Positions 36,174 through 45,354 of a stretch of DNA of 64,000 bases are shown piece by piece. The notes below the pieces were generated by a model that saw only the letters and a program-made list of their open reading frames with translations, ran no database searches and was not told the origin of the DNA. Position 1 is the first letter of the stretch, and each line of letters opens with the position of its first letter. A program made the translations under genes and the position numbers. This DNA is from Neobacillus terrae (lineage in GTDB: Bacteria > Bacillota > Bacilli > Bacillales > Cytobacillaceae), in assembly GCF_011393025.1 (NCBI RefSeq), contig NZ_JAAOEO010000008.1, forward strand, positions 176,981 through 240,980, read 5' to 3'.

Positions 36174-36225
36174 AAATCCTCATTTACTTATGATACGGTT
36201 CGCCGTGGTGTGTCTAAATAAGACT
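36174..36225. repeat. ACTTRTGATA-family repeat, copy 3
   Basis: Reads ATCCTCATTTACTTATGATA then CGGTTCGCCGTGGTGTGTCTAAATAAG, close to copies at 35268 and 38930. Confidence 0.55.
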
Positions 36226-36570
36226 TTAAAAAATAATTTACCAAATGAATTTTTAAAAAAATAATTAAATCTGCATTATCATCCATTTATCCGGCCATTA
36301 CTTTCCTTAGTTCTTATAATTTTCTTTATCCTTTTCCCCATTACTTGTAACGATAATTTCCTTTTTATTAAACATCTATTCTTTTGTCTCTCTAATTTAA
36401 TTTCCGATCTCTGAATCTCAAGCGCTTTAATATAGCTATAATGCTGTTGAAAACTTTTCCACCTATAACCTCATGTTTTTTCTGAAAAGTGACATCCTAA
36501 GGAAGAATAAATCCATTCAAATTCAGAATGTTATTAGAAACCATTCCTATGTGTGAAGGGAGATTTAGTT

Positions 36571-37239
36571 GTGAAACTGTATCAAGTAAGAAAAGGGCAA
36601 TTTGTATACTATAACAATGAGCTGCACAAGGTATATGGAGTAAAACCAATGTATAAACTATCCGTTCATCTTATTAAGCTGAGGGATTTAACACAGCATA
36701 TAACTAATGCAGCGAGTGTGGAAAGATACATTCCAAGGGAAAATGATAGTTTTATTTTTGAACATAAGATATACACGCTCAAAAATAATCGAAAAGCCGA
36801 AGCAGGCGATTTTATTCTGATTAACAATCCTGCCCCCGATACCCTAGATCACTATTCCTTAAATGAAATTGAAGTAGTTGAAACTGTTGATAACAAAGGG
36901 GTAATAACAAGTGATTTGAACGGAATCAGGCATAATGAGTATTTATTGATGGCACCTGGCCGTGCTCCCGACAGCCATCCTATCGATTATCAAGAAGTGG
37001 CAAATATTGAAGTAGAAGACTTAGATGACAAAGGCCGCCTAATCAATAATCCTTCCGGTGAACTATCGTCAAAGCTCGGGGACATCTATAAAAAGAAGGA
37101 CAGTGAATTTTTAGTTGAAGTTATGGTGGTCGCAATCAAAGGCCAGACCATTTTCCTTGGAGGGGGTTTAGAACTGTCCCAGGAAGAGTTAATGGATACT
37201 GATAAGTGGGAATTTCAATATAATCCCTTTGATAAATGA
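36571..37239 (+). CDS. Hypothetical protein upstream of a BCCT transporter
   Basis: A 222-residue soluble protein, rich in beta-strand and acidic, with no signal or membrane segment. It begins KLYQVRKGQFVYYNNELHKV; later segments IPRENDSFIFEHKIYTL and FLGGGLELSQEELMDTDKWE suggest a repeated small barrel fold. The GTG at 36571 lies eight bases after GGGAG; the frame's earlier GTG at 36553 overlaps that site. It is followed 72 bases on by the BCCT gene. Not recognised. Confidence 0.65.
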   Translation: MKLYQVRKGQFVYYNNELHKVYGVKPMYKLSVHLIKLRDLTQHITNAASVERYIPRENDSFIFEHKIYTLKNNRKAEAGDFILINNPAPDTLDHYSLNEIEVVETVDNKGVITSDLNGIRHNEYLLMAPGRAPDSHPIDYQEVANIEVEDLDDKGRLINNPSGELSSKLGDIYKKKDSEFLVEVMVVAIKGQTIFLGGGLELSQEELMDTDKWEFQYNPFDK

Positions 37240-37311
37240 ATTTCCTTTTCTTAACAACCAATTCCTAATTAAACCAAACACAATATTCTTCCACTTTGCC
37301 AGGAGGTTTCT

Positions 37312-38832
37312 ATGGATAAATTTAAACAAAATAGTGTTTTTATTATTTCCTTACTGCTTACCCTCATTTTTATCATATGGGGAGTTTTTTTTACAGAAAA
37401 TCTAACCAAACTTACCAACTCCGTTTATAAAAGTTCAATTGATTACCTTGGCTGGGTATATCTTGGCGCTACCTTATTCTTTGTGGTCTTCTCCATCTAT
37501 TTACTGTTTTCAAAGTATGGCGATATACGGCTCGGCAGGAAAACAGACAAGCCCGATTTCACTACCGGCTCTTGGCTCTCAATGCTGTTCGGTGCGGGTA
37601 TGGGAATTGGAATTGTGTACTGGAGTGTCGCTGAACCTGTGACCCACTATACAGCGCCTCCCTATGGAAAAGCTTATACTGTTGACGCAGCGAACACTGC
37701 TATGAAATATACCTTTTTTCATTGGGGCCTGGATCCATGGGCAATATATACGGTTATCGGCTTAGCCCTTGCTTTTTTTCAATATAACAAAAGGCTTCCC
37801 GCGGCCATCAGTTCAGCGTTCCATCCGATTTTAGGCGATAGAATCTACGGACCGATAGGCAAAACGATTGATATTTTGTCTATTTTCGCAACAGTCTTCG
37901 GCATTGCAACCTCTTTAGGACTAGGGGCAATGCAGGTTACAGCAGGAATGCATGCCATTTTTCGCATTCCTAATACGTTAGTGATCCAGCTGGTCGTCAT
38001 TGTCGTTGCTACATTCCTTTTTATCATCTCAATTAATACAGGTTTGGAAAAGGGAATAAAGCACTTATCCAACGCAGCAATCATCCTATCAGTTGCAATT
38101 ATGCTGCTGATTTTGTTTGTCGGTCCTACCTTGACTGTTATTAAAGTCTTCTTTAATACGACCGGCCTTTATATTAGCGACTTTTTGCATATGAGTTTAA
38201 GGTTAAATCCCTTTGGTGAAGGAAAATGGATTGCATCATGGACATTATTTTACTGGGCATGGTGGATTGCCTGGGCACCGTTCGTCGGTATGTTTATTGC
38301 CCGGGTTTCAAAAGGAAGGACCGTTCGGGAGTTTGTTATTGGGGTATTGATTGTTCCCACCCTCGGAACATGTCTTTGGATGTCCGTATTTGGCGGCTCT
38401 GCTCTTGAACTAGTTCAAAAACCCGGAAACCGTGACTTGGCAAAAAATATCGCCGAAAACGTAAACTTGTCGATTTTTACATTCTTTGACTATCTTCCAT
38501 TAAGTTCCCTATTGAGCATTTTAGGGTTTGCCGTGGTAGCAATTTATTATATAACTGTTGCTGATACCGCAACCTTTGTACTGGGAATGTTAAGTGAAGG
38601 CGGAACGCTTAATCCTTCGAACAAAATTAAAATGACATGGGGTGTCATACAATCTGCTTTAGCTGCTGTATTGCTTTTTGCAGGCGGTTTGAACGTATTG
38701 CAAACAGCTTCCATTGCAGCCGCTCTGCCATTTGCGATCATCATGGTCGTCATGTGCTTTTCATTACTGAGAGGGTTAAAAAATGAAGTAGAAGTACAAA
38801 GAGGCAATAAAAGAAACGTGCAACATTTATAA
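37312..38832 (+). CDS. BCCT-family glycine betaine/choline/carnitine transporter (OpuD-like)
   Basis: A 506-residue secondary transporter with twelve hydrophobic segments. The glycine stretch SMLFGAGMGIGIVYWSVAEP in helix 3 and the tryptophan motif TLFYWAWWIAWAPFVGMFIARVSKG in helix 8 are those of the betaine-choline-carnitine family. It takes up compatible solutes using sodium or proton gradients. The C-terminal regulatory tail is short. The ATG follows AGGAGG. A terminator lies just downstream. Confidence 0.92.
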   Translation: MDKFKQNSVFIISLLLTLIFIIWGVFFTENLTKLTNSVYKSSIDYLGWVYLGATLFFVVFSIYLLFSKYGDIRLGRKTDKPDFTTGSWLSMLFGAGMGIGIVYWSVAEPVTHYTAPPYGKAYTVDAANTAMKYTFFHWGLDPWAIYTVIGLALAFFQYNKRLPAAISSAFHPILGDRIYGPIGKTIDILSIFATVFGIATSLGLGAMQVTAGMHAIFRIPNTLVIQLVVIVVATFLFIISINTGLEKGIKHLSNAAIILSVAIMLLILFVGPTLTVIKVFFNTTGLYISDFLHMSLRLNPFGEGKWIASWTLFYWAWWIAWAPFVGMFIARVSKGRTVREFVIGVLIVPTLGTCLWMSVFGGSALELVQKPGNRDLAKNIAENVNLSIFTFFDYLPLSSLLSILGFAVVAIYYITVADTATFVLGMLSEGGTLNPSNKIKMTWGVIQSALAAVLLFAGGLNVLQTASIAAALPFAIIMVVMCFSLLRGLKNEVEVQRGNKRNVQHL

Positions 38833-38847
38833 ATGGAATTAAAACAT

Positions 38848-38889
38848 AAAAATCTTCCTGAGTGTATCATTGATCAGGAAGATTTTTGA
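38848..38889 (+). terminator. Terminator of the BCCT gene
   Basis: AAAAATCTTCCTGA pairs with TCAGGAAGATTTTT directly after the stop. Confidence 0.85.
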
Positions 38890-38929
38890 TTGTAAAAACG
38901 GTTTTGGACTCTATTATTATTTACTAAAA

Positions 38930-38986
38930 TAAATCCTCATTTACTTTTGATACAGGTCACCATACCTTAAATAAATAAGGGTTTAA
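38930..38986. repeat. ACTTRTGATA-family repeat, copy 4
   Basis: Reads AATCCTCATTTACTTTTGAT then ACAGGTCACCATACCTTAAATAAATAAGG. Confidence 0.5.
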
Positions 38987-39144
38987 GCATTTTGTTTTTT
39001 GAATATTCAATTACCATAATGAGACTCATTTTTTCCGCTTATTCCTAGGGTCAGTGTTTAATGAAAAGGTGTGGTATTGTTAATACTTTGATAATAGTTT
39101 TATAAGAGATGCCTAAGTAACTAGCCTCTTGCAAAAAATCATTA

Positions 39145-39576
39145 TTATTCGAGCAAACACTTAATTTTTTTCAAGTCTTTTTTGTTTGCTCTTTTCATCA
39201 TTGAGGACATAAAAGGAGCAAATATCTTTGAAAAACCAGTCGGGTTACCTTTGTTTCTTAATGTCATAATAGTACTATTGTCGTCAAGAGCTTCCCAAGT
39301 ATAGGTCGTTTCCATTGGAAAAGGTCCGTTAGCCGTTCTCATAATAAGTTTCTGCCCTGGGATAAATTCTACAATTTCATAAATATACGCAAGCTCCCGT
39401 CCGAGAAATTGAGCTTTAAACGCAATTTGGCTGCCTACTGACAGTGGCTTTGGTGTTTGCCATTCGGCAGAATCAATATTTACATACCATTCAGGAGCAT
39501 TGTCCGGGTTCGCTGCATATTCTGAAACTTTTTCAACTGAATTCCGAATCTTGATTTCTGTAAAAACATCTACCAT
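39145..39576 (-). CDS. SRPBCC-family (polyketide-cyclase-like) protein
   Basis: A 143-residue START-like lipid-pocket protein (EIKIRNSVEKVSEYAANPDN, WYVNIDSAEWQTP, TLRNKGNPTGFSKIFAP). Such proteins bind small hydrophobic ligands; the substrate is unknown. The ATG follows GGGAGG. A second copy, lacking the first 17 codons, lies at 34489-34870. Its 3' end is followed by a stretch shared with that copy. Confidence 0.85.
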   Translation of the reverse strand: MVDVFTEIKIRNSVEKVSEYAANPDNAPEWYVNIDSAEWQTPKPLSVGSQIAFKAQFLGRELAYIYEIVEFIPGQKLIMRTANGPFPMETTYTWEALDDNSTIMTLRNKGNPTGFSKIFAPFMSSMMKRANKKDLKKIKCLLE

Positions 39577-39663
39577 AAATGATTGCCTCCCAATAATGGA
39601 TATATAACTCTAAAACAGTCACTGCAGCAATCCTTGAGAGGTACACCTCCCGGAATATCATGA

Positions 39664-39699
39664 AAAACAGAAGCAATACGTGGCATTGCTTCTGTTTTA
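39664..39699 (-). terminator. Terminator of the DUF1059-like gene
   Basis: AAACAGAAGCAAT pairs with ATTGCTTCTGTTT; TTTTTCATG follows on the minus strand. Confidence 0.8.
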
Positions 39700-39708
39700 A
39701 GAAATAGA

Positions 39709-39888
39709 TTAAGAATGTAATCCTACTTTTTGATGTGTTTCGGTAAGCCAACCAATAAGCTGCTCTTCTGCCATTGACTTTAACATTTCGGTATGATCAT
39801 GAATGGCATGATGCCACATTTTTGCTTCAACAACATTCGAATCTTCATTTTTCACGGTAAAACCGCAGTTGCATGTTAATTCTTTCAT
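39709..39888 (-). CDS. Small DUF1059-like protein
   Basis: A 59-codon gene starting at ATG 39888 with AGGGGG upstream. The product begins MKELTCNCGFTVKNED and contains HHAIHDHTEML, the pattern of DUF1059: an N-terminal CxCG metal knuckle with a later histidine cluster. It lies 31 bases after the ArsR-SRPBCC gene and is probably cotranscribed with it. Confidence 0.75.
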   Translation of the reverse strand: MKELTCNCGFTVKNEDSNVVEAKMWHHAIHDHTEMLKSMAEEQLIGWLTETHQKVGLHS

Positions 39889-39919
39889 TTCTGTTTCCCC
39901 CTAAAATTCAACACAATTT

Positions 39920-40717
39920 TTATAAATTCTTTTGTTCAACATAATTTTTAAGCAATGTGCCAAGCAGATATTTCCATCCTTCAGAGTGCTCTTGTTCCCA
40001 GTTCTCTTCGATGATACCGGATGCGGTATGGGAAAGCTGGAGCAAAGTTGCCCCTTCCTTCTCTAGAAGACGATACGTATAGGAACTGTTGACAGCCCCT
40101 TGCATTCCTAAATGACCATGAAGACGGATTTCCTCTGGTGCGTTCACATAGTATACATTGCCCCAGACTGCCCCATCATTTCCACTCCATTTTTCAATGA
40201 ATTGCCCTCCTGGGACGGGATCAAACGTAAATTGAGATTGAACTCCTTTTGGAGCCAGGCGGAATTCCCACCAATCCCCTGCCCGCTCTGTTAATGCTTT
40301 AAAAACTTGTTCACGCGGCGCGTCGATTAACACTTCTTGCTCGATACGAAAAACTCGGCTTTGTTCTTGTTCTGTTGCTGTCATAGCAAAATCTCCTCCT
40401 TTTTTTTCAACCAATGATTGCAAATTCAATAGTGAATTGGCCGTTGTTTGCATATATTTTCCGACCCATCGGTTGTGCATCTCCTGCAGTGGAACCGCAT
40501 TAAGAAAATTACGTCTATATTTCCCTTCGCGCCTGACCACAACCAAATTTCCTTCTTCCAAGATCGTCAAATGCTTCATAATTGCATACCTTGTGACTTC
40601 TGAAAAATAATCGTTTAGTTCGCCAGTCGTTTTTGGAGATTGCTTTAGAATATCAAGAATTCTCCTGCGAATTGGGTGGCCCAACGCTTTAAATAATGTG
40701 GAAAGCTCGTCTTCCAT
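39920..40717 (-). CDS. ArsR-SRPBCC fusion regulator
   Basis: A 265-residue fusion. Residues 1-100 form an ArsR-type winged helix (LFKALGHPIRRRILDILKQS, TTGELNDYFSEVTRYAIMKHL). Residues 120-265 form an AHSA1/SRPBCC ligand pocket (EVLIDAPREQVFKALTERAG, EEIRLHGHLGMQGAVN). No metal-binding cysteines are seen, so the SRPBCC half is likely the sensor. The ATG at 40717 follows AAAGGA. Paired operators lie upstream, and a DUF1059-like gene follows. Confidence 0.88.
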   Translation of the reverse strand: MEDELSTLFKALGHPIRRRILDILKQSPKTTGELNDYFSEVTRYAIMKHLTILEEGNLVVVRREGKYRRNFLNAVPLQEMHNRWVGKYMQTTANSLLNLQSLVEKKGGDFAMTATEQEQSRVFRIEQEVLIDAPREQVFKALTERAGDWWEFRLAPKGVQSQFTFDPVPGGQFIEKWSGNDGAVWGNVYYVNAPEEIRLHGHLGMQGAVNSSYTYRLLEKEGATLLQLSHTASGIIEENWEQEHSEGWKYLLGTLLKNYVEQKNL

Positions 40718-40763
40718 TACATCTATCCTTTCGTAATGGGATTTATGACTCCACACGTTACGT

Positions 40764-40804
40764 GTTACCATAAGGTAACATATAATGTGTGACCTTATGG
40801 TAAC
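40764..40804. promoter_or_regulatory. Paired operators of the ArsR-SRPBCC gene
   Basis: GTTACC-ATAA-GGTAAC at 40764-40779 and GACC-TTAT-GGTAAC at 40791-40804, two related inverted repeats 47 and 74 bases before the start codon, fit an autoregulatory ArsR site. Confidence 0.65.
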
Positions 40805-40943
40805 ATGAAGGCCAACAGATGGTCAAGTACGGAATTATATTCTTATGTTTCCATTCCTTAATTGTAGGTATACCTAACAACTGTTAGGAAATAAGTTGGT
40901 TCTCAACTCGATATAAAACCAAATAGTATCTCTTGTTCCATGT

Positions 40944-40996
40944 AAAAAATCCCTCATAGCAGACAATTACTTTTTTCCGGTCTGCTACAAAGGGAT
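40944..40996 (-). terminator. Terminator of the ABC-F gene
   Basis: ATCCCTTTGTAGCAGAC pairs with GTCTGCTATGAGGGAT with one internal mismatch, then TTTTTTAC on the minus strand. Confidence 0.8.
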
Positions 40997-41032
40997 CGCT
41001 TATCATTGCTATTTAACTGTCACATAGCCTAA

Positions 41033-42952
41033 TTAATCTTGTGTTAGCCAAAAATCTATCTGTGTATCCAGTTCTTTACTTAAGTCTTGTTTCCTCCCAT
41101 ACAGCTTATTAAGCTTCTCATAATCTATCTGTTCAGCAGCGATGGCTAAATCTATTTCTCTTATTTCATTTTCAAGGACTTCAATTCTTTTGAGAGCCTT
41201 AGCTGCCTCTGCTGATTCCTTCTTTGAATCATCAGGTTTATTTCTTGGTTTGTTCACTTTTTCAGCTTTTACAACTAGCTCTTCCTTGATTAATTTCTCT
41301 TTTTCACTTTTATAATAATCGTAATTTCCAGGATAACTCTTAAAGGAACGGTCTTCTACAGCAATGACTCTTTCACCAATTTTATTGATAAAATATCTGT
41401 CGTGGGAGATAAAGAATATCGTACCTTTGAAGTCTTCTAGTGCTTCTTCCAAGGTTTCAATAGAATCGATATCTAGATGGTTTGTAGGTTCATCAAGTAT
41501 TAATAAATTAATGTCCTGGTAAAGCAGCATGGCCAGCTTCAGCCTGATTCTTTCTCCACCTGACAAATGCTTTACTTTTTTGAATGGACTCTTTTTATAA
41601 AACATGAATTTCGCAAGATACTCACGTGCTTTTCCCTCCATTATAGAGATACCTTCCCGAAAAGCCTCAAGCACTGTGAGCTCTTCATCGTTAAAAATAA
41701 TCTTCTGCGGCAAATAGGCTGCCATCACATTAGCTCCCAATTCTACTACACCTGCATCAGGCTCCTCCTCACCTAAAAGCATTTTTAAAAAGGTGGTCTT
41801 CCCACTGCCATTAGGCCCAATCAGTCCTACTCTTTCACTATAATGAATCATAACATCTGCGTTCTCTAGAATTACTTTGTCCTCATAGCTTTTAAAGAGC
41901 CCAATTGCCTTAATGGTTTCATTTCCTGACCGTTCTGCGGCTTTAAGGTCGAGCCTCATATTTCTTCTCTCAAAAATGGGTTTATCAATACGGTCCATTT
42001 TATCGAGCTTCTTTTGAATACTGGAAGCTCTTCTAAAAAACTTGTTATTATCAGCCCTCATTGCCCAATCTCGCAGGCTCGTTACCTGCCTTTCCATATT
42101 ATTAATCTTTTTTTGCTGCTCTCTGAAATGCTCATATTGAATTCGCATATTTTCTTCTTTTTGGCTCACGAAAGAGGAGTAGTTCCCTTTATAGGAGATG
42201 GACTCCATATCTTCAATTTCCACAATCTTAGAAACTACATTGTCGAGAAAATAACGGTCATGGGACACGATAAGGACAATTCCTTTATAGTTTTTAAGAT
42301 AGCTCTCAAGCCACTCGATAGATTCCATATCTAAATGATTTGTTGGCTCATCCAGCAGCAATATATCCGGATTATGAATTAAGAGCTTCCCAAGCACGAC
42401 TGTGGTTTTTTCCCCACCGCTTAATAAATCAAAATCCTTGTTTAAAAAGCTTTCCGAAAAATGAAGACCTGTGCACACTTTGCTTAGTTTTTCCTCCCGT
42501 TGGTATCCGCCCCTTACTTCAAATAATTGAACCAAGTCACTATATTTGTTTAGGGCTTTTTCGAGTACAGCATCTTCCAGAGTCTTCATTTGCTCTTCTA
42601 GTTCACGCATTTGTCGCTCGATGCAGTCAATCTCCTCAAAGGCTAAATTCAAAACATCGATCACTTTTAAGCCCTCGGGATACACAGGTGATTGCTCCAA
42701 ATAAGCCTTAGTGGCTCCTCTTGGCAAGTGAATAAGACCCTCATCATATCCAGGGCTTGAGGTTTGCGGGTATCCTGGATAATAATTCATCGGCTCAATT
42801 CCCGCAATTAATTTAAGAATTGTACTCTTGCCGCTTCCGTTTGCCCCTACAATTCCGACTTTCTCTCCCTCATAAGCTTCAAAGGTTATATTATTAACCA
42901 CAAGTGTGGCTTCCATAAATTTTTTAATGCCATTTAGTTTCATTTCTAACAT
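41033..42952 (-). CDS. ABC-F family ATPase (ribosome-protection type)
   Basis: A 639-residue protein with two ABC domains and no membrane segment. Walker A motifs are GANGSGKST and GPNGSGKTT; signatures are LSGGEKT and LSGGERI; both Walker B regions read LLDEPTNHLD or LILDEPTNHLD. The charged inter-domain linker runs about 230-310 and contains RADNNKFFRRASSIQKKLD. A charged coiled C-terminal tail follows. ABC-F proteins act on the ribosome; some protect against antibiotics. The ATG at 42952 follows AGGAATTTGT. The attenuator-like leader points to a drug-inducible type. Confidence 0.85.
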   Translation of the reverse strand: MLEMKLNGIKKFMEATLVVNNITFEAYEGEKVGIVGANGSGKSTILKLIAGIEPMNYYPGYPQTSSPGYDEGLIHLPRGATKAYLEQSPVYPEGLKVIDVLNLAFEEIDCIERQMRELEEQMKTLEDAVLEKALNKYSDLVQLFEVRGGYQREEKLSKVCTGLHFSESFLNKDFDLLSGGEKTTVVLGKLLIHNPDILLLDEPTNHLDMESIEWLESYLKNYKGIVLIVSHDRYFLDNVVSKIVEIEDMESISYKGNYSSFVSQKEENMRIQYEHFREQQKKINNMERQVTSLRDWAMRADNNKFFRRASSIQKKLDKMDRIDKPIFERRNMRLDLKAAERSGNETIKAIGLFKSYEDKVILENADVMIHYSERVGLIGPNGSGKTTFLKMLLGEEEPDAGVVELGANVMAAYLPQKIIFNDEELTVLEAFREGISIMEGKAREYLAKFMFYKKSPFKKVKHLSGGERIRLKLAMLLYQDINLLILDEPTNHLDIDSIETLEEALEDFKGTIFFISHDRYFINKIGERVIAVEDRSFKSYPGNYDYYKSEKEKLIKEELVVKAEKVNKPRNKPDDSKKESAEAAKALKRIEVLENEIREIDLAIAAEQIDYEKLNKLYGRKQDLSKELDTQIDFWLTQD

Positions 42953-43019
42953 ACAAATTCCTGCTTTCATCCATAATTTACGCATTTATGGACAGGGTGT
43001 AGAGGACCTTCAATACTAT

Positions 43020-43073
43020 TTATTTTTTAGAATAAAAAAAGACCATAAGAAGATGGTTTCTTCTTACAGTCAT
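43020..43073 (-). CDS. Possible leader peptide before the ABC-F gene
   Basis: A 17-codon frame reads MTVRRNHLLMVFFYSKK and stops 67 bases before the ABC-F start. Its codons run through the terminator hairpin at 43041-43071. No strong ribosome binding site is visible. Its position matches leader peptides that control resistance ABC-F genes by ribosome stalling. Confidence 0.4.
   Translation of the reverse strand: MTVRRNHLLMVFFYSKK
43033..43071 (-). terminator. Attenuator hairpin in the ABC-F leader
   Basis: GACTGTAAGAAG pairs with CTTCTTATGGTC, followed on the minus strand by TTTTTTTATT, between the promoter and the coding region. Confidence 0.6.
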
Positions 43074-43085
43074 GAATACTCAATG

Positions 43086-43113
43086 AATATAATTTATTAA
43101 AGACCTTAAGCAA
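43086..43113 (-). promoter_or_regulatory. Probable promoter of the ABC-F leader
   Basis: TTGCTT, 16 bases, TATATT on the minus strand, placing the start of transcription about 15 bases before the attenuator. Confidence 0.4.
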
Positions 43114-43495
43114 CAAATGTGAGTCTAAATCATCACATTACTATGCTTAATAAACCCTTGTGACATAGCAGGGGCCAATAAATTATTATCTCGTTTTCAG
43201 TAAAGTAAGTTACCCTCTAAATTGCCTGATTCCATAAGAGCGCATAACAAATAAACCTAGCTTTTATAGGTGAATTAACACTCAATATAAAATCCATATT
43301 AATTTTTTAAAAATTAATAATTAGCAATTAGTTGGTTCCATAAACTTACTTTCCCCCTCCAAAATTTTCTTTATTATCCCATGATTTCATTTATTTGTAA
43401 ATATTCACTATAAATTTTTAAACTAATCTTCTTAACTTGAGCACTCCAGCATTCTCTCTAAATCAACCATTGATTTACCTTCCGCTGCGAAGAGA
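43114..43495. other. Gene-free, AT-rich region
   Basis: Nothing recognisable. It separates the ABC-F leader from the SWIM gene's stop codon. No clear terminator is seen for the SWIM gene. Confidence 0.4.
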
Positions 43496-45163
43496 TTAAA
43501 TTTTGCCTAACTCATCTATAAAGGCAGGCCTTTTTAAATACATGGTTCTTAGTTCATTTATCAGATCCGTTTGATTTTGCTTACCTGCAATTTTTTTATA
43601 TTCCTTTATTTTTCTACAAACAACTTTATACTCTTTCCGATTCGATGAGGACTTTGCTGAGGATTTGACGTTATCCTTATATATCTCTATGACCTCTTCT
43701 TTACGTTGATCCAGTAACATCTCCGCATAAGTCTCTATTCTTTCTGGATTCCTTCTGACAAACTCCATGATTTCATCCAAATCATTTTCTTCCTCTATTA
43801 AGCGACGGAACATATCGCTTATTCGCCAGTCCCTTTCTTTTCTCATTTCATTTTTTAAGCTGCTATAAAAAACTGATTTGTCTCCTTCCGCTAATTCCTT
43901 AAGCTCTTTATAATATTCAAAATCCCCTTTAAAAAAGAGTTCCTTTGCCAGCTTTTCTTGCTCTGCTTTTAGTGATAGCCCTTTATACGCTAAATATCTT
44001 AGTTTTTTCCACTTCGATACTAAGCCCGCCAATTGGGTATCCTTTTTCTCTCCTTCTTCAGCCAATTCAATGACCTTACTAAAATTCTTTTCTTGAATGA
44101 ACTTGTTAATTAATCGTTCTCTAAAGGATGTAAAATTTAGATGTTCATTAATAAATTGTTCTGCTTCTTCCTCCGCACCATATTTTTCAATGATATTGAA
44201 TAATATTTGAAGCAGCTCCTCAATTCCGTATTTAGAATATTGATTACTGGATTTCTGATCGATTAAGGAATCTATTTTCGTTCTCAACTCATTCCTTAGT
44301 ACTGGAACATGAGCAAATTCAGCACAAATTCCTAACAGTTGAATTTCGTAATCTTCCCACCCTTCAAAATATTTTTTATCAATTTGCTTTAATAGTGTAT
44401 TGAAAACTAGTTCTTGCTGATGAAAATCTTTTTCTTTACTTCTATTTACTGTCTCTTCTATTACCGCTATCGTTTCTCTTACTAAAAAACCAATATCGCC
44501 ACCAGAATCATCTGCAAATTGAAAAGCACCTATTGATTTTTCCAAAAATAAAAAAGCAATATCCAATGCTAAAAATACGTCTTCCGTATTTTCGATTTTT
44601 TCTAAAATTGTTTCCATTTCACGTACAAAAGAAGACACTTCTCTATAATGAATAAAACGTTCCTTACGATAATATTTCCGCACAATAGAATCGATTAGTT
44701 TTTTACGATTCTCAAATTCATCCTTTGCATCACCTTTTGAGTATCTAACGATAAGGCTGCTTTTTAATGTATCATTATCATCAGTAATTTCTAATATAAT
44801 ACTAACCAGTTCCTCTTTGGAAAGATTGTTTAAGACTTCATCTATAGTTGGCCTCTTTATGGACTTTACTTTTGGCTTACTATTATGAGATGCATCCAGA
44901 AGGGTTAAAAGTTCAAAATATGCAGCAACCTGATGTTTACATATTGGTCCAGAATCAAAAGGGCAATCACAATATGAATATAGTATTTCTCCGTTATCGC
45001 CGATTTGAACTACAACCTCGTAGTCTTCAGTTCCTTCAATATTAAAATAGTACTCATTATGTCCTTTTTTATATGTTTCTTTAATATATCCCTCTTCAAA
45101 ATACGTGTAACCCCTGTCTAAGATGGTCTTATTTATCTCTTGAGAAAAATTATAAATATTCAT
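43496..45163 (-). CDS. SWIM zinc-finger protein
   Basis: A 555-residue protein. The SWIM motif CxCx(n)CxH is at residues 66-80 (SYCDCPFDSGPICKHQVAAY). The rest is helical and highly charged, with no other domain recognised. SWIM proteins bind DNA or partner proteins, often alongside a SNF2-type helicase, but none lies here. The ATG follows GGGGAGG. Monocistronic. Confidence 0.8.
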   Translation of the reverse strand: MNIYNFSQEINKTILDRGYTYFEEGYIKETYKKGHNEYYFNIEGTEDYEVVVQIGDNGEILYSYCDCPFDSGPICKHQVAAYFELLTLLDASHNSKPKVKSIKRPTIDEVLNNLSKEELVSIILEITDDNDTLKSSLIVRYSKGDAKDEFENRKKLIDSIVRKYYRKERFIHYREVSSFVREMETILEKIENTEDVFLALDIAFLFLEKSIGAFQFADDSGGDIGFLVRETIAVIEETVNRSKEKDFHQQELVFNTLLKQIDKKYFEGWEDYEIQLLGICAEFAHVPVLRNELRTKIDSLIDQKSSNQYSKYGIEELLQILFNIIEKYGAEEEAEQFINEHLNFTSFRERLINKFIQEKNFSKVIELAEEGEKKDTQLAGLVSKWKKLRYLAYKGLSLKAEQEKLAKELFFKGDFEYYKELKELAEGDKSVFYSSLKNEMRKERDWRISDMFRRLIEEENDLDEIMEFVRRNPERIETYAEMLLDQRKEEVIEIYKDNVKSSAKSSSNRKEYKVVCRKIKEYKKIAGKQNQTDLINELRTMYLKRPAFIDELGKI

Positions 45164-45257
45164 CTCCGGCCTCCCCGATTAGTAGGTTCAAGTATCACTT
45201 TCCTTTAAATATTACTTAATACTAGTTCAAAATCCTTTCTCCTATTATAAAGTGAAT

Positions 45258-45292
45258 TAAAAAAAGCACCCACACTTTTGCGAGGATGCCAA
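45258..45292 (-). terminator. Terminator of the YgjP-like gene
   Basis: GCATCCTCGC pairs imperfectly with TGTGGGTGC, then TTTTTTTAATTC on the minus strand. Confidence 0.55.
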
Positions 45293-45354
45293 TTTTTTTA
45301 ATGTTATCATTACTAAAAGGTTTTTTTCATAGTATTAGAAAGTAAATGTGTATC

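Larger units (their letters stand above)
35857..36570. other. Gene-free, AT-rich region with duplicated terminator and repeat
   Basis: No gene. It holds a second copy of the upstream terminator (36075-36126) and repeat copy 3 (36174-36225), and is otherwise very AT-rich. The CCTAGTA before the terminator matches the last codons of the gene at 35533, suggesting the 3' end of that gene was duplicated and the rest lost. Confidence 0.5.
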
